A DNA stretch of 64,000 nt, from contig NZ_CP054923.1 in assembly GCF_013364215.1 (NCBI RefSeq), forward strand, positions 7,141,213 through 7,205,212, read 5' to 3'. Positions 6,612 to 15,857 of this stretch are shown piece after piece. A program made the position numbers and the translations under genes. This DNA is from Verrucosispora sp. NA02020. Lineage in GTDB: Bacteria; Actinomycetota; Actinomycetes; Mycobacteriales; Micromonosporaceae. The notes beneath the pieces were generated by a model. It was not told the DNA's origin. It did not search any database and saw only the letters and a program-made list of their open reading frames with translations. The number at the start of each line of letters is the position of its first letter. Position 1 is the stretch's first letter.

Positions 6612-9116
6612 TTGGCTCTGCAGGAACGACAGACCGGGACCGATCGGCGGCTACTGCCGCTAATCGGTCTCGTCGTCGTTGTGGCCGGACTGGCCGCAGC
6701 GGTCTCCGTCGCCCACCTGCCCAGCTACGGAGCCGTCAACGCCACCCTGATCTGGACCGCCCTGATCTCCCTCGTGGCGGTCGGATTCACCGCCAAGGTC
6801 CGGGTCCGCATCCGCGCCTCCAACCACTACATCGCGTGGACCGAGACCGCGATCGTGATCGGCCTCGTCGTGGCACCGACCTCGGTGGTGGTCCTCGCCA
6901 CCGGCTTCGGCGTCGCCATCGCCACCACACTGGCCCGACTCACACCGATCAAGCGCGTCTTCGGCATCGCCAAGAACATGCTCGTCGCCACGGCAGCCGG
7001 CCTGGTCCTGCAACTGTTCACCTGGCCACCAACCAACTCCGACATCGCCGAGACCGTCCTCCCGCTGGCAGCCGCCTACCTCGCCGCAGTGCTACTGGAC
7101 GAACTCGTCACCCTGCCGGTCATCGCCATGGCCACCGGCACCTCGCTGCGCAACCTCTTCCTCGACAACTGGGACGTCCGCCTCACCGCAGCACTGACCC
7201 GTCCCATCGTCATCGTCGGCACCATCCTGATCGTCAAGATCGACACATGGCTGCTGCTGGTGGTACCGCCACTCGTCCTCAGCCTCCACCTGCTCAACTC
7301 CAACCGCGTCCGCAGCCGCACCGAACAACAAGCCTGGCAACGACTCGCCCAGACCACCGACGCGCTCAACGTGGTCGAACTCGACGACGTACTCACCACG
7401 GCGGTCACCCGCGCCGCCGAACTCTTCTCCGCCGACGAGGTCGAGATCGAACTGCGCGAGGACGGCCGGGTGGTACGCGGCTCCACCGAGACCATCACGT
7501 ACGACGGCCCCCTCGGCGAACCCACCGAGGTACACGGCGCCACCGTCCCCGTACGCCTCGAAGGACACGACAAGACCGTCGACGTCGGCATGCTGCGGCT
7601 ACGCTTCCGCGGCCCGGTACGGCTCTCCGAAAGGGAGCGGTACACCCTGCACACCTTCGCCTCCGCACTGTGCACGGCCGTCCGCAACGCCCAGGCGTAC
7701 GCCGAACTCGCCCGGGTGGCCCAGGCCCACGCCCACGCCGCCGCACACGACGCACTGACCGGGCTGGCCAACCGACGCCACCTGCTCGAAGAGGGCAACG
7801 AGCAGTTGCACCACCGGCACGCCGACGGAATCACCGCCCTGGTGCTCATCGACCTCAACCACTTCAAAGAGGTCAACGACACCCTCGGCCACGCCGCCGG
7901 CGACCAGATGCTGATGCAGGTCGCCGAACGGCTCCGCACCGCGGCCCGCGCCGACGACCTGGTCGCCCGCCTCGGCGGCGACGAGTTCGCCGTACTCCTG
8001 CGGGCACTTCCCGCCCCCGCCGTCGCCACGCACCGCGCCGACACCCTGCTCGCCGCCCTGCACGAACCGTTCGACGTCGACGGCATGCGGATCAGCGTCG
8101 AAGCCAGCGGCGGGATCGCCGTCGCCCCCGCCACGGGCGGCATGGTCGAACTGCTCCGACGCGCCGACGTCGCCATGTACCAGGCCAAACGGAGCGGCAA
8201 CCGGATCGCCACCTACGCACCCGCACGCGACACCGCAGACATCGGCCGACTCACGCTCGGCGGCGAGCTGCCCCGCGCCGTCGCCGACCAGGAGTTCACG
8301 GTCAACTTCCAGCCCATCGTCGACCTCGGCACCGGCGAAGTCATCGCCGCCGAGGCACTGGCCCGCTGGCACCACCCCACCCACGGCATGATCGACCCAC
8401 TGCGCTTCCTGGAAGCCGTCGAACGCTCCGGACTGCTCCCCGCGTTCGCCGACGCCATCCTCGACCAGGCCCTGATCGCCGCCGGCACCTGGCGCGACGC
8501 CGGCTTCGACGTCCCGGTCGCGGTCAACGTCTCCCCCCGCAGCCTCCTCGACGCCCGCTTCCCCGGATCCGTCCTGGCCCGCCTACGCGCCCACGACCTG
8601 CCCCCCGACCGGCTGGTCCTGGAACTCACCGAAACCCTCACCCTCAGCCAACTCGACGTCGTCGACCAGGGACTCACCCGACTACGCGAGGCCGGCATCC
8701 GGCTCGCCCTCGACGACTTCGGCACCGGCTACTCCTCGCTCTCCCTGCTCTCCCGCATCCCGGTCCACGAACTCAAGATCGACCGAAGCTTCGTGACCGC
8801 CATGGAGTCCGCCACCGAAGCCGCCGCCATCATCCGCTCCACCCTCGACCTCGGCCGCAGCCTCAACCTGGCCGTCGTCGCCGAGGGAGTCGAACGCGAA
8901 GCCCAACGCCGCGCCCTCTGGGAACTCGGCTGCACCGCCGGACAGGGCCACCTCTTCGCCCGCCCACTCGCCGCCGGCACACTCCTCGCCGCCCTCCAAC
9001 GCGGCGCCGGCGGCCGACCGGGAAGCCTCGCCGCACCCCTGCACGACGCCGGCTCCGTCGTCCGGCTACCCAAGGGACGACGGCAGGGGGGCCGGGGCCA
9101 CCACCAGCCCGCCTGA
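6612..9116 (+). CDS. Membrane GGDEF-EAL protein (cyclic-di-GMP turnover)
   Basis: An 834-residue protein with about 230 N-terminal residues of membrane helices (LLPLIGLVVVVAGLAAAVSVAH onward), a linker resembling a GAF domain, a GGDEF domain (DALTGLANRR, LIDLNHFKEVNDTLGH, intact LGGDEFAVL) and an EAL domain (AEALARW, NVSPRSLLD, LELTET, DDFGTGYSS, KIDRSF, VAEGVE). Both active-site signatures look intact, so it may make and degrade c-di-GMP, although one domain is often regulatory in such hybrids. The TTG start is preceded by GGGGAC. An ATG four bases upstream is in another frame and is not the start. The next gene begins 13 bases later. Confidence 0.93.
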   Translation: MALQERQTGTDRRLLPLIGLVVVVAGLAAAVSVAHLPSYGAVNATLIWTALISLVAVGFTAKVRVRIRASNHYIAWTETAIVIGLVVAPTSVVVLATGFGVAIATTLARLTPIKRVFGIAKNMLVATAAGLVLQLFTWPPTNSDIAETVLPLAAAYLAAVLLDELVTLPVIAMATGTSLRNLFLDNWDVRLTAALTRPIVIVGTILIVKIDTWLLLVVPPLVLSLHLLNSNRVRSRTEQQAWQRLAQTTDALNVVELDDVLTTAVTRAAELFSADEVEIELREDGRVVRGSTETITYDGPLGEPTEVHGATVPVRLEGHDKTVDVGMLRLRFRGPVRLSERERYTLHTFASALCTAVRNAQAYAELARVAQAHAHAAAHDALTGLANRRHLLEEGNEQLHHRHADGITALVLIDLNHFKEVNDTLGHAAGDQMLMQVAERLRTAARADDLVARLGGDEFAVLLRALPAPAVATHRADTLLAALHEPFDVDGMRISVEASGGIAVAPATGGMVELLRRADVAMYQAKRSGNRIATYAPARDTADIGRLTLGGELPRAVADQEFTVNFQPIVDLGTGEVIAAEALARWHHPTHGMIDPLRFLEAVERSGLLPAFADAILDQALIAAGTWRDAGFDVPVAVNVSPRSLLDARFPGSVLARLRAHDLPPDRLVLELTETLTLSQLDVVDQGLTRLREAGIRLALDDFGTGYSSLSLLSRIPVHELKIDRSFVTAMESATEAAAIIRSTLDLGRSLNLAVVAEGVEREAQRRALWELGCTAGQGHLFARPLAAGTLLAALQRGAGGRPGSLAAPLHDAGSVVRLPKGRRQGGRGHHQPA

Positions 9117-9129
9117 CACACTGGCCGAC

Positions 9130-10452
9130 GTGAGCGCCGCCACCTCGACCCCCCACCGCACCGGCAGGTGGCACCGCCTCGACACCGCCGCCGACGGCCT
9201 CGCCCTCGACCTCGGCCTGTACTCCACCGCAGCCGTCTTCGCCGCGATCACCGCCGCCACCAGCACCCTCGTACCCCACCGGGCCTGGGGCACCATCGCC
9301 GCACTCGGCTACCTCGCCGCCGCACTCGCCGCCACCGGACAGCTCCTCCTACGCCGCCACCGGCCGCACTCGAAACTGGTCACACTGCCCGGACGCGCAC
9401 TGGTCACCGCACTCGCCTGGGCCGGCACCGCCCTGCTCCCCCTGATCTGGCAGAGCGTGCAACGCGCGTCCGGACGCACCGACCGCGCCCAGGAGGAGGT
9501 CCTGGTCGTCGAGGACTCCGGCACCCGCCTCGTCGACACCGGCACCCCCTACCTCGGGCCCGACGCCATCGCCGCACTGCCCGCCGACGAACGACTCCTC
9601 GGCTACACCCCCTACCAGCCGGGCATGGCCCTCTTCGGAATACCCCGCGCGTTCGCCGACACCTGGTGGACCGACGCCCGGGTCTGGTTCGCCGTCGGCA
9701 CCGCCGTAGCGCTGCTGCTCGCCATCCGCGTCCTGCGACCACCCACCGCCCGCACCGGAACCACCCGACACGACGCCCTGCTGCTCCGCGGCGTACAGGC
9801 CGCCACCGTCCTGCCCGTATGCGCGCTCACGCTCGCCACCGGCGGCGACGACCTGCCCGTACTCGCGCTCTGCCTGCTGGCGCTCGCCCTCGCCGCCACC
9901 GCCCGACCCGGCTGGGCCGGCGTCGCGGTCGGGCTCGCCGGAGCCCTGAAACTCTTCGCCTGGCCGGTCGCCGCAGTACTGATCATCTGGGGCCTCACCC
10001 GCCGCGCCGGCCTACGCGTCGCCGCCGGAGCCCTCGGACTCCCCGCCGCCGCACTGCTCCCCACCCTGCTGGTCGACCGCAACGCGCTGGTGGAGAACGT
10101 GCTGCGCTTCCCCCTCGGGCACGGCCTGGTCTCCAGCCCCGCCGCCAGCCCGTTCCCCGGCTACCTGATCGCGAACGCCCTGCCCGCCGGCCGGGTGATC
10201 GCCGCCGCGCTGCTGGTCGCCGCCGGGGTCGCCATCGCCGTCCTGCTCGCCCGCCGCCCACCCCGCACCGCCCGCAGCGCCGCCCTGATCTGCGGGTACG
10301 GCCTGCTCGTCGCGATCCTGCTGATGCCCGCCACCCGCTTCGGCTACCTGCTGTACCCGATCGCGTTCCTGCTCTGGGCCCCCGCGCTCGACCTCGGGAT
10401 CCGGCAACCGCCGAGCACGGACGACCCACAGGGCGTAGACCTGAGGACATGA
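9130..10452 (+). CDS. Polytopic membrane protein, GT87/DUF2029-like
   Basis: A 440-residue protein with about ten hydrophobic segments. An early extracytoplasmic loop contains DTGTPYLGPDAIAAL and LLGYTPYQPGMALFG, which resembles the first loop of GT87 polyprenyl-phosphate-mannose-dependent transferases, and GLAGALKLFAWPVAAVLIIW resembles the KxxP-type segment of that family. GTG at 9130 follows the GGDEF-EAL gene by 13 bases, and its TGA overlaps the next ATG (ATGA), so the genes probably share a transcript. The likely role is sugar transfer on the outer face of the membrane; substrate and acceptor cannot be told. Confidence 0.7.
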   Translation: MSAATSTPHRTGRWHRLDTAADGLALDLGLYSTAAVFAAITAATSTLVPHRAWGTIAALGYLAAALAATGQLLLRRHRPHSKLVTLPGRALVTALAWAGTALLPLIWQSVQRASGRTDRAQEEVLVVEDSGTRLVDTGTPYLGPDAIAALPADERLLGYTPYQPGMALFGIPRAFADTWWTDARVWFAVGTAVALLLAIRVLRPPTARTGTTRHDALLLRGVQAATVLPVCALTLATGGDDLPVLALCLLALALAATARPGWAGVAVGLAGALKLFAWPVAAVLIIWGLTRRAGLRVAAGALGLPAAALLPTLLVDRNALVENVLRFPLGHGLVSSPAASPFPGYLIANALPAGRVIAAALLVAAGVAIAVLLARRPPRTARSAALICGYGLLVAILLMPATRFGYLLYPIAFLLWAPALDLGIRQPPSTDDPQGVDLRT

Positions 10453-11081
10453 CCACCTACCGCGACCGCACCGAGGCGGGCCAGGTACTCGCCGACCGAC
10501 TCACCGCCCTGGCCGGCGAACCGGACCTCGTCGTGCTGGGCCTGGTACGCGGCGGCGTACCGGTGGCGCAGGTCGTCGCCGAACGCCTCGACGCACCCCT
10601 CGACGTTCTCGTGGTCCGCAAACTCGGCATGCCGTGGGCCCCCGAGGTCGCCTTCGGCGCACTCGGTCCCGGCGGGGAACGCGTCCTCAACGACGTCGTC
10701 GCCGAACGGCTGAGCCCCGACGACATCGCCGGAGTACAGGAACGCGAACAGACCGAACTGGACCGGCGGGAACAGCTCTACCGGGCCGACCGACCGCCGC
10801 TGGACCTCACCGGCCGTACCGCCCTGATCGTCGACGACGGCCTGGCCACCGGCGCGACCGCCCGCGCCGCAGTCCAGGTCGCCCGCCACCTCGGCGCCCG
10901 CCGCGTGGTGGTCGCCGTACCCGTCAGTGCGCCGCAGGCCCACGAGATGCTGGCCGCCGAGGCCGACGAGGTGGTCAGCGCGCTGTGCCCCGCCGACTTC
11001 GGCGCGGTCGGCGCCTACTACGACGACTTCCACGAGGTCTCCGACCACGAGGTCACGGCGGCGCTGACCACTATCGGGTGA
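10449..11081 (+). CDS. Phosphoribosyltransferase-domain protein
   Basis: A 210-residue type I phosphoribosyltransferase fold. It shows VLGLVRGGVPVAQVVAERL near the N-terminus and the PRPP-binding loop ALIVDDGLATGATARAAV at about residues 125-142. The arrangement with LVVRKLGMPWAPEVAFGAL matches the orphan PRT-like family often found alone or fused to hydrolases in actinobacteria and proteobacteria, not a known purine or pyrimidine enzyme. The substrate is unknown. The ATG overlaps the previous stop as ATGA. Confidence 0.85.
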   Translation: MTTYRDRTEAGQVLADRLTALAGEPDLVVLGLVRGGVPVAQVVAERLDAPLDVLVVRKLGMPWAPEVAFGALGPGGERVLNDVVAERLSPDDIAGVQEREQTELDRREQLYRADRPPLDLTGRTALIVDDGLATGATARAAVQVARHLGARRVVVAVPVSAPQAHEMLAAEADEVVSALCPADFGAVGAYYDDFHEVSDHEVTAALTTIG

Positions 11082-11103
11082 ACCGACCAGGTACCTTCGG
11101 GTC

Positions 11104-11481
11104 ATGAGCCTGACCTGTCCCAAGTGTCGCGGAGAGATGCGCCAGTACGAGCGCAGTGGGGTCGTCATCGACCAGTGTGGCGAGTGCCGCGGGATCTTCC
11201 TCGACCGTGGTGAGCTGGAGAAACTGTTCGAGGCGGAGGCCAACTGGAGCGCCGCCCAGCAGGCCCCGCCCGCCCCCCAGGGTGGCTACCAGCCCCCGCC
11301 GCCGCCCCCGGCTCCCGCCCCGCACCAGCCCGGTTACGGCGCGGTCCCGCCGCCCCCGCCCCCGCCGCACGGCTACCCGGCCCCGGCACCCGCGTACGGC
11401 CACTCCCAGCAGCACTACGGCTACCACGGCCACTACCGGCGCAAGAAGCGCAAGAGCTTCCTGGACGACATGTTCGGCTGA
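11104..11481 (+). CDS. TFIIB-type zinc-ribbon protein with proline-rich tail
   Basis: A 125-residue protein. The first 45 residues carry two CxxC pairs (LTCPKCRGEM and IDQCGECRGIFLDRGELEKL), the signature of the zf-TFIIB family. A Pro/Tyr/Gly/His-rich disordered stretch with PPPPPP runs follows, then a basic end, YRRKKRKSFLDDMFG. ATG 11104 follows TACCTT by 6 bases, so a leaderless transcript is possible. The function of this small family is not established; nucleic-acid binding is a guess from the ribbon and basic tail. Confidence 0.85.
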   Translation: MSLTCPKCRGEMRQYERSGVVIDQCGECRGIFLDRGELEKLFEAEANWSAAQQAPPAPQGGYQPPPPPPAPAPHQPGYGAVPPPPPPPHGYPAPAPAYGHSQQHYGYHGHYRRKKRKSFLDDMFG

Positions 11482-11489
11482 GCAACACC

Positions 11490-11523
11490 GCGACCGGGCC
11501 GCCACCTCGGCCGGCCCGGTCGC
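11490..11523. terminator. Bidirectional terminator hairpin
   Basis: GCGACCGGGCCG and CGGCCCGGTCGC form a perfect 12-bp stem with a 10-base loop. It lies between the convergent zinc-ribbon gene (stop 11481) and dnaB (stop 11552), so it can serve both. Confidence 0.75.
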
Positions 11524-11551
11524 CCGCCAGACCGGGCCCGTCTCGGACGGC

Positions 11552-12961
11552 TCAGACGATGGCCATGTCGACGAATCGCGACAGGTGCAGCTGGGCAGCC
11601 ACGGTCACCGTGTCGGTCGGACCATTTCGATGCTTGGCAACAATGAAATCTGCCTCTCCGGCCCGAGGCGATTCCTTGTCGTAGTAGTCGTCGCGATGCA
11701 GAAGTATGACAACATCGGCATCCTGCTCAATTGATCCAGATTCACGCAAATCGGACAATTGTGGACGCTTGTCGGTGCGCTGCTCGGGGCCACGGTTCAG
11801 CTGGCTGACCGCAATGACCGGGCACTCGACCTCCTTGGCCAGCAGCTTCAGGCCTCGGGACAGGTCCGCGACCTCCTGCTGCCGACTCTCGGTGCGCTTC
11901 GGTGAGGTCATCAGCTGGAGATAGTCGACCACGATCAGCTTGAGGTCGTGTCGCTGCTTGAGTCGACGAGCCTTGGCCCGGATCTCCATCAGGTTCATGC
12001 TCGGCGTGTCGTCCACGAAGAGTGGCGCCTCACTGATCTCACCCATGCACCGGGCGAGCTTCGTCCAGTCGTCGTCGGAGAGTTGCCCGCTGCGCAGTAC
12101 GTGCAACGGCACACGCGCTTCGGCCGAGAGCAGCCGCATGACGATCTCGACCTTGCTCATTTCCAGCGAGAAGATGGCCGCCGCATGGTTCGCTCGAATT
12201 GCCGCATTTCTGGCAAAATCCATACTTGCCGTAGATTTTCCCAAACCAGGTCGACCTGCCACGATGATCAATTGGCCGGCGTGCAAGCCGTTGAGCAGGC
12301 GGTCCAGGTCGGTGAAGCCGGTGGGTACGCCGGTCATCACGCCGCCCTGCGCGCCGACGGCCTCGATCTCGTCGAGGGTCGGTTGAAGCATGTCCGCCAG
12401 GATGGCGAAGTCCTCGCTGACGCGACGTTCGGTGACGTCGTAGACGGCCTGCTGAGCCAGGTCGACGACGTCGTCAACGTCGCGAGTGCCGCCGCCTCCG
12501 GTGCCGTATCCGAGTTGGACGATCCTGGTGCCGGCCTCGACCAGCCGTCGGAGTACCGCCCGTTCACTCACGATGCGCGCGTAGTACGCGGCGTTCGCGG
12601 CGGTCGGCACGCTCGCGATCAGCGTGTGCAGGTACGGGGCGCCGCCGATCCGGGCCAGGTCGCCGGAGTCGGCCAGCGCCGCGGCGACGGTGATCGCGTC
12701 GGCCGGCTCACCGCGACCGTAGATCTCCAGGATGATGTCGAAGATGGTGGCGTGCACCGGCCGGTAGAAGTCGTTGGTCTTGAGGATTTCGACGACGTCG
12801 GCGATGGCGTCCTTGGACAGCAGCATCCCGCCCAGGACGCACTGCTCGGCCGCGACGTCCTGGGGTGGCGTCTTGTCGAACTGGCCGTCGCGCGGTGGCG
12901 GACCGGACGGCTGCCCTCCGCCGGGAAACGACTCTGTTCGCATGTCATCCGTGACCGACAC
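11552..12961 (-). CDS. dnaB: Replicative DNA helicase DnaB
   Basis: A 469-residue DnaB, the hexameric 5'-3' helicase of the replication fork. The N-terminal domain starts at PPQDVAAEQCVLGGMLLSKDAI. The RecA-like domain shows Walker A GRPGLGKST, LIVVDYLQLM, and SQLNRGPEQRTDKRPQLSDLRESGSIEQDADV. I chose GTG 12961 (VSVTDDMRTESF) because GGAGGGG lies 8 bases upstream; a GTG five codons earlier would consume that site. No intein interrupts it, unlike some mycobacterial DnaBs. The upstream region contains DnaA boxes. The helicase-loading partner DciA is encoded at 60144-60866. Confidence 0.97.
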   Translation of the reverse strand: MSVTDDMRTESFPGGGQPSGPPPRDGQFDKTPPQDVAAEQCVLGGMLLSKDAIADVVEILKTNDFYRPVHATIFDIILEIYGRGEPADAITVAAALADSGDLARIGGAPYLHTLIASVPTAANAAYYARIVSERAVLRRLVEAGTRIVQLGYGTGGGGTRDVDDVVDLAQQAVYDVTERRVSEDFAILADMLQPTLDEIEAVGAQGGVMTGVPTGFTDLDRLLNGLHAGQLIIVAGRPGLGKSTASMDFARNAAIRANHAAAIFSLEMSKVEIVMRLLSAEARVPLHVLRSGQLSDDDWTKLARCMGEISEAPLFVDDTPSMNLMEIRAKARRLKQRHDLKLIVVDYLQLMTSPKRTESRQQEVADLSRGLKLLAKEVECPVIAVSQLNRGPEQRTDKRPQLSDLRESGSIEQDADVVILLHRDDYYDKESPRAGEADFIVAKHRNGPTDTVTVAAQLHLSRFVDMAIV

Positions 12962-13347
12962 CGGGTCCCCCTCCACTGCGTCGGATCGTGCCCGGGCTCA
13001 CCGCCCGGGTGCGACGGTCGACCGGCCGTCGATCGGGGGCATCTGGCGGCGGGCCGGGGGCTAACGATACGGAACCCGAGGTCAGCCACCAACCAGCCCG
13101 GTGGATGAGCCTCGGGACAACCTGTGGATGGCGGTGGGCGAGCATGTGCGCAGCGTGTGCACAGCATGTGGATAACTCCTGGGGAACAGTGGGGCGCACG
13201 CCATTGAGCTGGACAGGTAATGTCCACAGCCTGTGGACAGGAATTTCTGGGTAGGGCTTTGTCCTGAACGTCCCGTAGGATCGGTGCCCTACGGCTACAC
13301 CTGGACAGCGGATTGCGCTTTCGGTTGAGAAGGGTCACGCTCCGGCC
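12962..13347. other. dnaB upstream region
   Basis: A 386-base divergent gap between dnaB and the membrane-protein gene at 13348. The segment 13115-13240 is rich in TGTGGA/TCCACA words, described separately as DnaA boxes. AGAAGGG about 14 bases before the GTG at 13348 may be its ribosome binding site. No coding frame is convincing. Confidence 0.7.
13123..13239. promoter_or_regulatory. DnaA-box cluster upstream of dnaB
   Basis: TGTGGATAA at 13167-13175 is a perfect TTATCCACA box in reverse. TGTGGATGG at 13123-13131 is a relaxed copy. At 13221-13239 TGTCCACAG and CTGTGGACA form a 19-base palindrome, a back-to-back pair of boxes each one base off TTGTCCACA. All lie 160-280 bases upstream of the dnaB start, so DnaA could control dnaB or be titrated here. 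Confidence 0.55.
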
Positions 13348-15009
13348 GTGAGTTACCGGGACTGGGTACGCGGGGAGGACGGCCCGCGTGAGCGGCCGAC
13401 CGCTTCGTGGGCCGAGCCCGTGGATCGGGACCCGGACGAGCGATACGACTCCGCGGTCGAGCGGTACCGCACCCCGAGTCGCCGCCGGGCCGCCGAGCGC
13501 GGCCAGGAGGAGCCGGCCGAGCCGTACCTGCCGCGCTGGGCGCTGGAGTCCGGCGTGCGCAGTGTCGACGGCGGCGGGCGGCACGCTGCTCCTGATGAGG
13601 ATGACGAGGTCGAGCGGCCACGGTACGCGGGTGGTCGGCGTTCGGCCGAGCGCGGCGGGAGTCGCCGGGCCGGTGAGTCGAGTTGGCGCGAGCCCACGGC
13701 ACGGGCTGCCCTGCCGGCGTCCGATCACACCCGGGAGTGGACGTTCGACCGTCCACAGGAAGAGGGGTACGTCGGTAGTCGTCGCGCCGAGGACGACGAC
13801 CCGGTCTCGGGCGTGACGCCGCAGAGCCGGCCGCGTCGGGCCCCGTCGCAACGTCGCCAGGTGACCTGGTCGGGGCTTGCGGAGGAGGAGGCCGAGGCCG
13901 GCGCGTCCGAGCCGGCTGTCGAGCCTCCCACTCGGCGTCGACGTCGTGCGGCGGAGCCCTCGACGCCGGCGGTGGATCCGTGGCAACGGGGCACGGAGCG
14001 GGCGGCGGAGCCGGAGTACCAGCAGCCGGCGGTGGATCCGTGGGACGCGTCCGGTCTGCACGCGTGGGACCAGTCGGCGGTTGACGGTCGCCGGGTGGAC
14101 TCCGCGTCGACCGATCCCTGGGACGCGGACAGTACGAGCCAGTGGCTTCAGGCGGCGGGTGCGGATCCGTGGCTCGAGCCGGACAGCACCGGTCAGTGGG
14201 ATCGGTTCGCGGAGCCGGAGCCGGAGCCGCGGGAGCGGGATCGGCCACCGGAGCGGAAGCGGCCACCGGAGCGGCAGGCCGGTTACTCCGAGCCGGACCG
14301 GTGGGACCGGACGGAACCGCCGCGTTCGGGTGCGGTTCCGGCGACCTCGGGTGCGGGGCAGTGGTCCTGGATGGAGCGTGCGGAGCAGGAGCCGGAGCAG
14401 GCGCAGGCGCGGGAGCCCTTCTGGCCGGGTACGCGTCTGGCAGGCGACGATCCGCGGTGGGTGGACGCGCCTGAGTCGGCACCTCGGTCGCCGGTGGTCG
14501 GGTACACCGCGCCTCGCCCACGGCCCGCGCCCCGTCGGCGTTCGTCGCCCGCGCCGGCTCCGCCTCGGCCGGTCGGCATGGCGGCCGTACGGCGGCGGAT
14601 CGAGGCGGTCGGTTCCGGGGGCTGGAACCGGCGACTCGAGGACGACCTGCTCGATCCGGATCCGGGTGGTCCGTGGCTGCCGCTGCTGTACACCGCGGCC
14701 TGTTACCTGCTGCCGGCGGTAGTGATCTTCGTCTGGTTGCTGACGCTCGACGGGGCGCCACCGGCCGGTTGTGTGACCGATATCAGTGGTGGCGGCTGTG
14801 ATTCGCCACGGGCGCGGGCGTTCGGCGCAATGGTGGCCGGGTTGCCCCGTTTCGGGTTGGCGTTGATGAGCAGCCTGGCGGTCGCGATGTTGTTGCGTCG
14901 GGTGGGTACGACGTGGCGGTCGACCACGGTGGCGTTGGCCGCTGCCGTCGTGGGTGGTGGTCTCTCCACGGTGATGATCAGTGCGGTGACGGGCCAGCCC
15001 ATCGGCTGA
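13348..15009 (+). CDS. Disordered N-terminus, C-terminal membrane protein, unknown
   Basis: A 553-residue protein of no family I recognise. Residues 1-440 are charged and low in hydrophobics (R, E, S, P, W), with repeated DPW-type motifs (AVDPWQR, AVDPWDA, STDPWDA, GADPWLE) between about 207 and 270. Residues 448-472, 502-520 and 525-548 look like membrane helices, with a small loop holding two cysteines (AGCVTDISGGGCDSP). The GTG start follows AGAAGGG. A long cytoplasmic tail anchored by three helices would suit a scaffold or regulatory protein, but that is only inference. It diverges from dnaB and converges on rplI. Confidence 0.75.
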   Translation: MSYRDWVRGEDGPRERPTASWAEPVDRDPDERYDSAVERYRTPSRRRAAERGQEEPAEPYLPRWALESGVRSVDGGGRHAAPDEDDEVERPRYAGGRRSAERGGSRRAGESSWREPTARAALPASDHTREWTFDRPQEEGYVGSRRAEDDDPVSGVTPQSRPRRAPSQRRQVTWSGLAEEEAEAGASEPAVEPPTRRRRRAAEPSTPAVDPWQRGTERAAEPEYQQPAVDPWDASGLHAWDQSAVDGRRVDSASTDPWDADSTSQWLQAAGADPWLEPDSTGQWDRFAEPEPEPRERDRPPERKRPPERQAGYSEPDRWDRTEPPRSGAVPATSGAGQWSWMERAEQEPEQAQAREPFWPGTRLAGDDPRWVDAPESAPRSPVVGYTAPRPRPAPRRRSSPAPAPPRPVGMAAVRRRIEAVGSGGWNRRLEDDLLDPDPGGPWLPLLYTAACYLLPAVVIFVWLLTLDGAPPAGCVTDISGGGCDSPRARAFGAMVAGLPRFGLALMSSLAVAMLLRRVGTTWRSTTVALAAAVVGGGLSTVMISAVTGQPIG

Positions 15010-15052
15010 CGAGGGTCGGGCACCGTGAGTCGGCCTTCGTCGACCGGGTACG

Positions 15053-15103
15053 CGTACGCGACAGGGCCCGCACCATTGATCGGTGCGGGCCCTGTCGCGT
15101 ACG
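15053..15103. terminator. Very strong bidirectional terminator
   Basis: Two perfectly complementary 22-base arms (15053-15074 and 15082-15103) around the loop ATTGATC. It lies between the convergent membrane-protein gene and rplI and should stop transcription from both sides. Confidence 0.85.
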
Positions 15104-15115
15104 TCAGCGGGGCGC

Positions 15116-15562
15116 TCAGCCCTGCACAACGTTGAGGTTGAACGTGGCGGTCACCTCGGGGTGCAGCTTGACCCGCACCGCGTGCGACCCGATCGCCTTG
15201 ATGTGGCCGGGAAGCTCCAGCCGACGTCGGTCGAGCACCGGGCCGCCGGCCGCCTTGACGGCGTCGACGATCTCGGCGGAGGTGACCGAGCCGAAGAGCC
15301 GACCACCGTCACCGGCGCGGGCCTTCAGGTTGACCTTGAGACCCTCGAGCTGGCCCTTCACCTCGTTGGCGTGGCCCAGATCGCGGATCTCCCGTGCCGA
15401 GCGGGCCCGCTTGATCAGCGTGACCTGCTTCTCCGCGCCCTTGGTCCAGGCGATCGCGAAGCCCTGCGGGAGCAGGTAGTTACGGCCGTAGCCGTTCTTG
15501 ACCTCGACGATGTCGCCGGGGGTGCCGAGTCCGGACACCTCCTGAGTCAGGATGATCTTCAT
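15116..15562 (-). CDS. rplI: 50S ribosomal protein L9
   Basis: A 148-residue L9, which binds 23S rRNA at the base of the L1 stalk region. The N-terminal [36 protein letters not shown] is the L9 signature, followed by the connecting helix and a C-terminal domain ([37 protein letters not shown]). It is the last gene of rpsF-ssb-rpsR-rplI and starts 14 bases after rpsR. The pre-ATG region has GAGGAGG. Confidence 0.98.
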   Translation of the reverse strand: MKIILTQEVSGLGTPGDIVEVKNGYGRNYLLPQGFAIAWTKGAEKQVTLIKRARSAREIRDLGHANEVKGQLEGLKVNLKARAGDGGRLFGSVTSAEIVDAVKAAGGPVLDRRRLELPGHIKAIGSHAVRVKLHPEVTATFNLNVVQG

Positions 15563-15576
15563 GGCGGCGCCTCCTC

Positions 15577-15816
15577 TCAGCGGGCCGTGGCGGTGTACGG
15601 CAGGAGCGCCATCTCACGGGCGTTCTTGACCGCACGGGCGATCTGCCGCTGCTGCTGCGAGGTCACGCCGGTCACCCGCCGAGCGCGGATCTTGCCGCGG
15701 TCGGAGATGAACTTGCGCAGCAGGGCGGTGTCCTTGTAATCGATATAGGTGATCCCGTCCTTGTCTAGCGGGTTCACCTTCTTCTTCGGCTTGCGCAGTG
15801 CCGCAGCCTTCGCCAT
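15577..15816 (-). CDS. rpsR: 30S ribosomal protein S18
   Basis: A 79-residue S18, which binds 16S rRNA as a dimer with S6. Typical segments are [72 protein letters not shown]. The ATG at 15816 has CCAGGAGCAAG upstream; the frame is open to 15858, but that extension is not part of S18. The zinc-binding cysteine at the N-terminus of C+ S18 paralogues is absent ([12 protein letters not shown]), so this is the zinc-independent form. Zinc-free paralogues are often Zur-regulated elsewhere, but here it sits in the standard operon. Confidence 0.98.
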   Translation of the reverse strand: MAKAAALRKPKKKVNPLDKDGITYIDYKDTALLRKFISDRGKIRARRVTGVTSQQQRQIARAVKNAREMALLPYTATAR

Positions 15817-15857
15817 TGCTCTTGCTCCTGGTTTACGATCACGGGCGCTCGGCGCCA

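Noticed and set aside
6612..9116. c-di-GMP riboswitch in the leader of the GGDEF-EAL gene
   Set aside because: Scanned 6440-6611 for the GEMM core and tetraloop features and found none.
12619..15129. Long minus-strand open frame antisense to the membrane protein at 13348
   Set aside because: Shadow frame; the plus-strand gene has the correct third-position bias and membrane helices.
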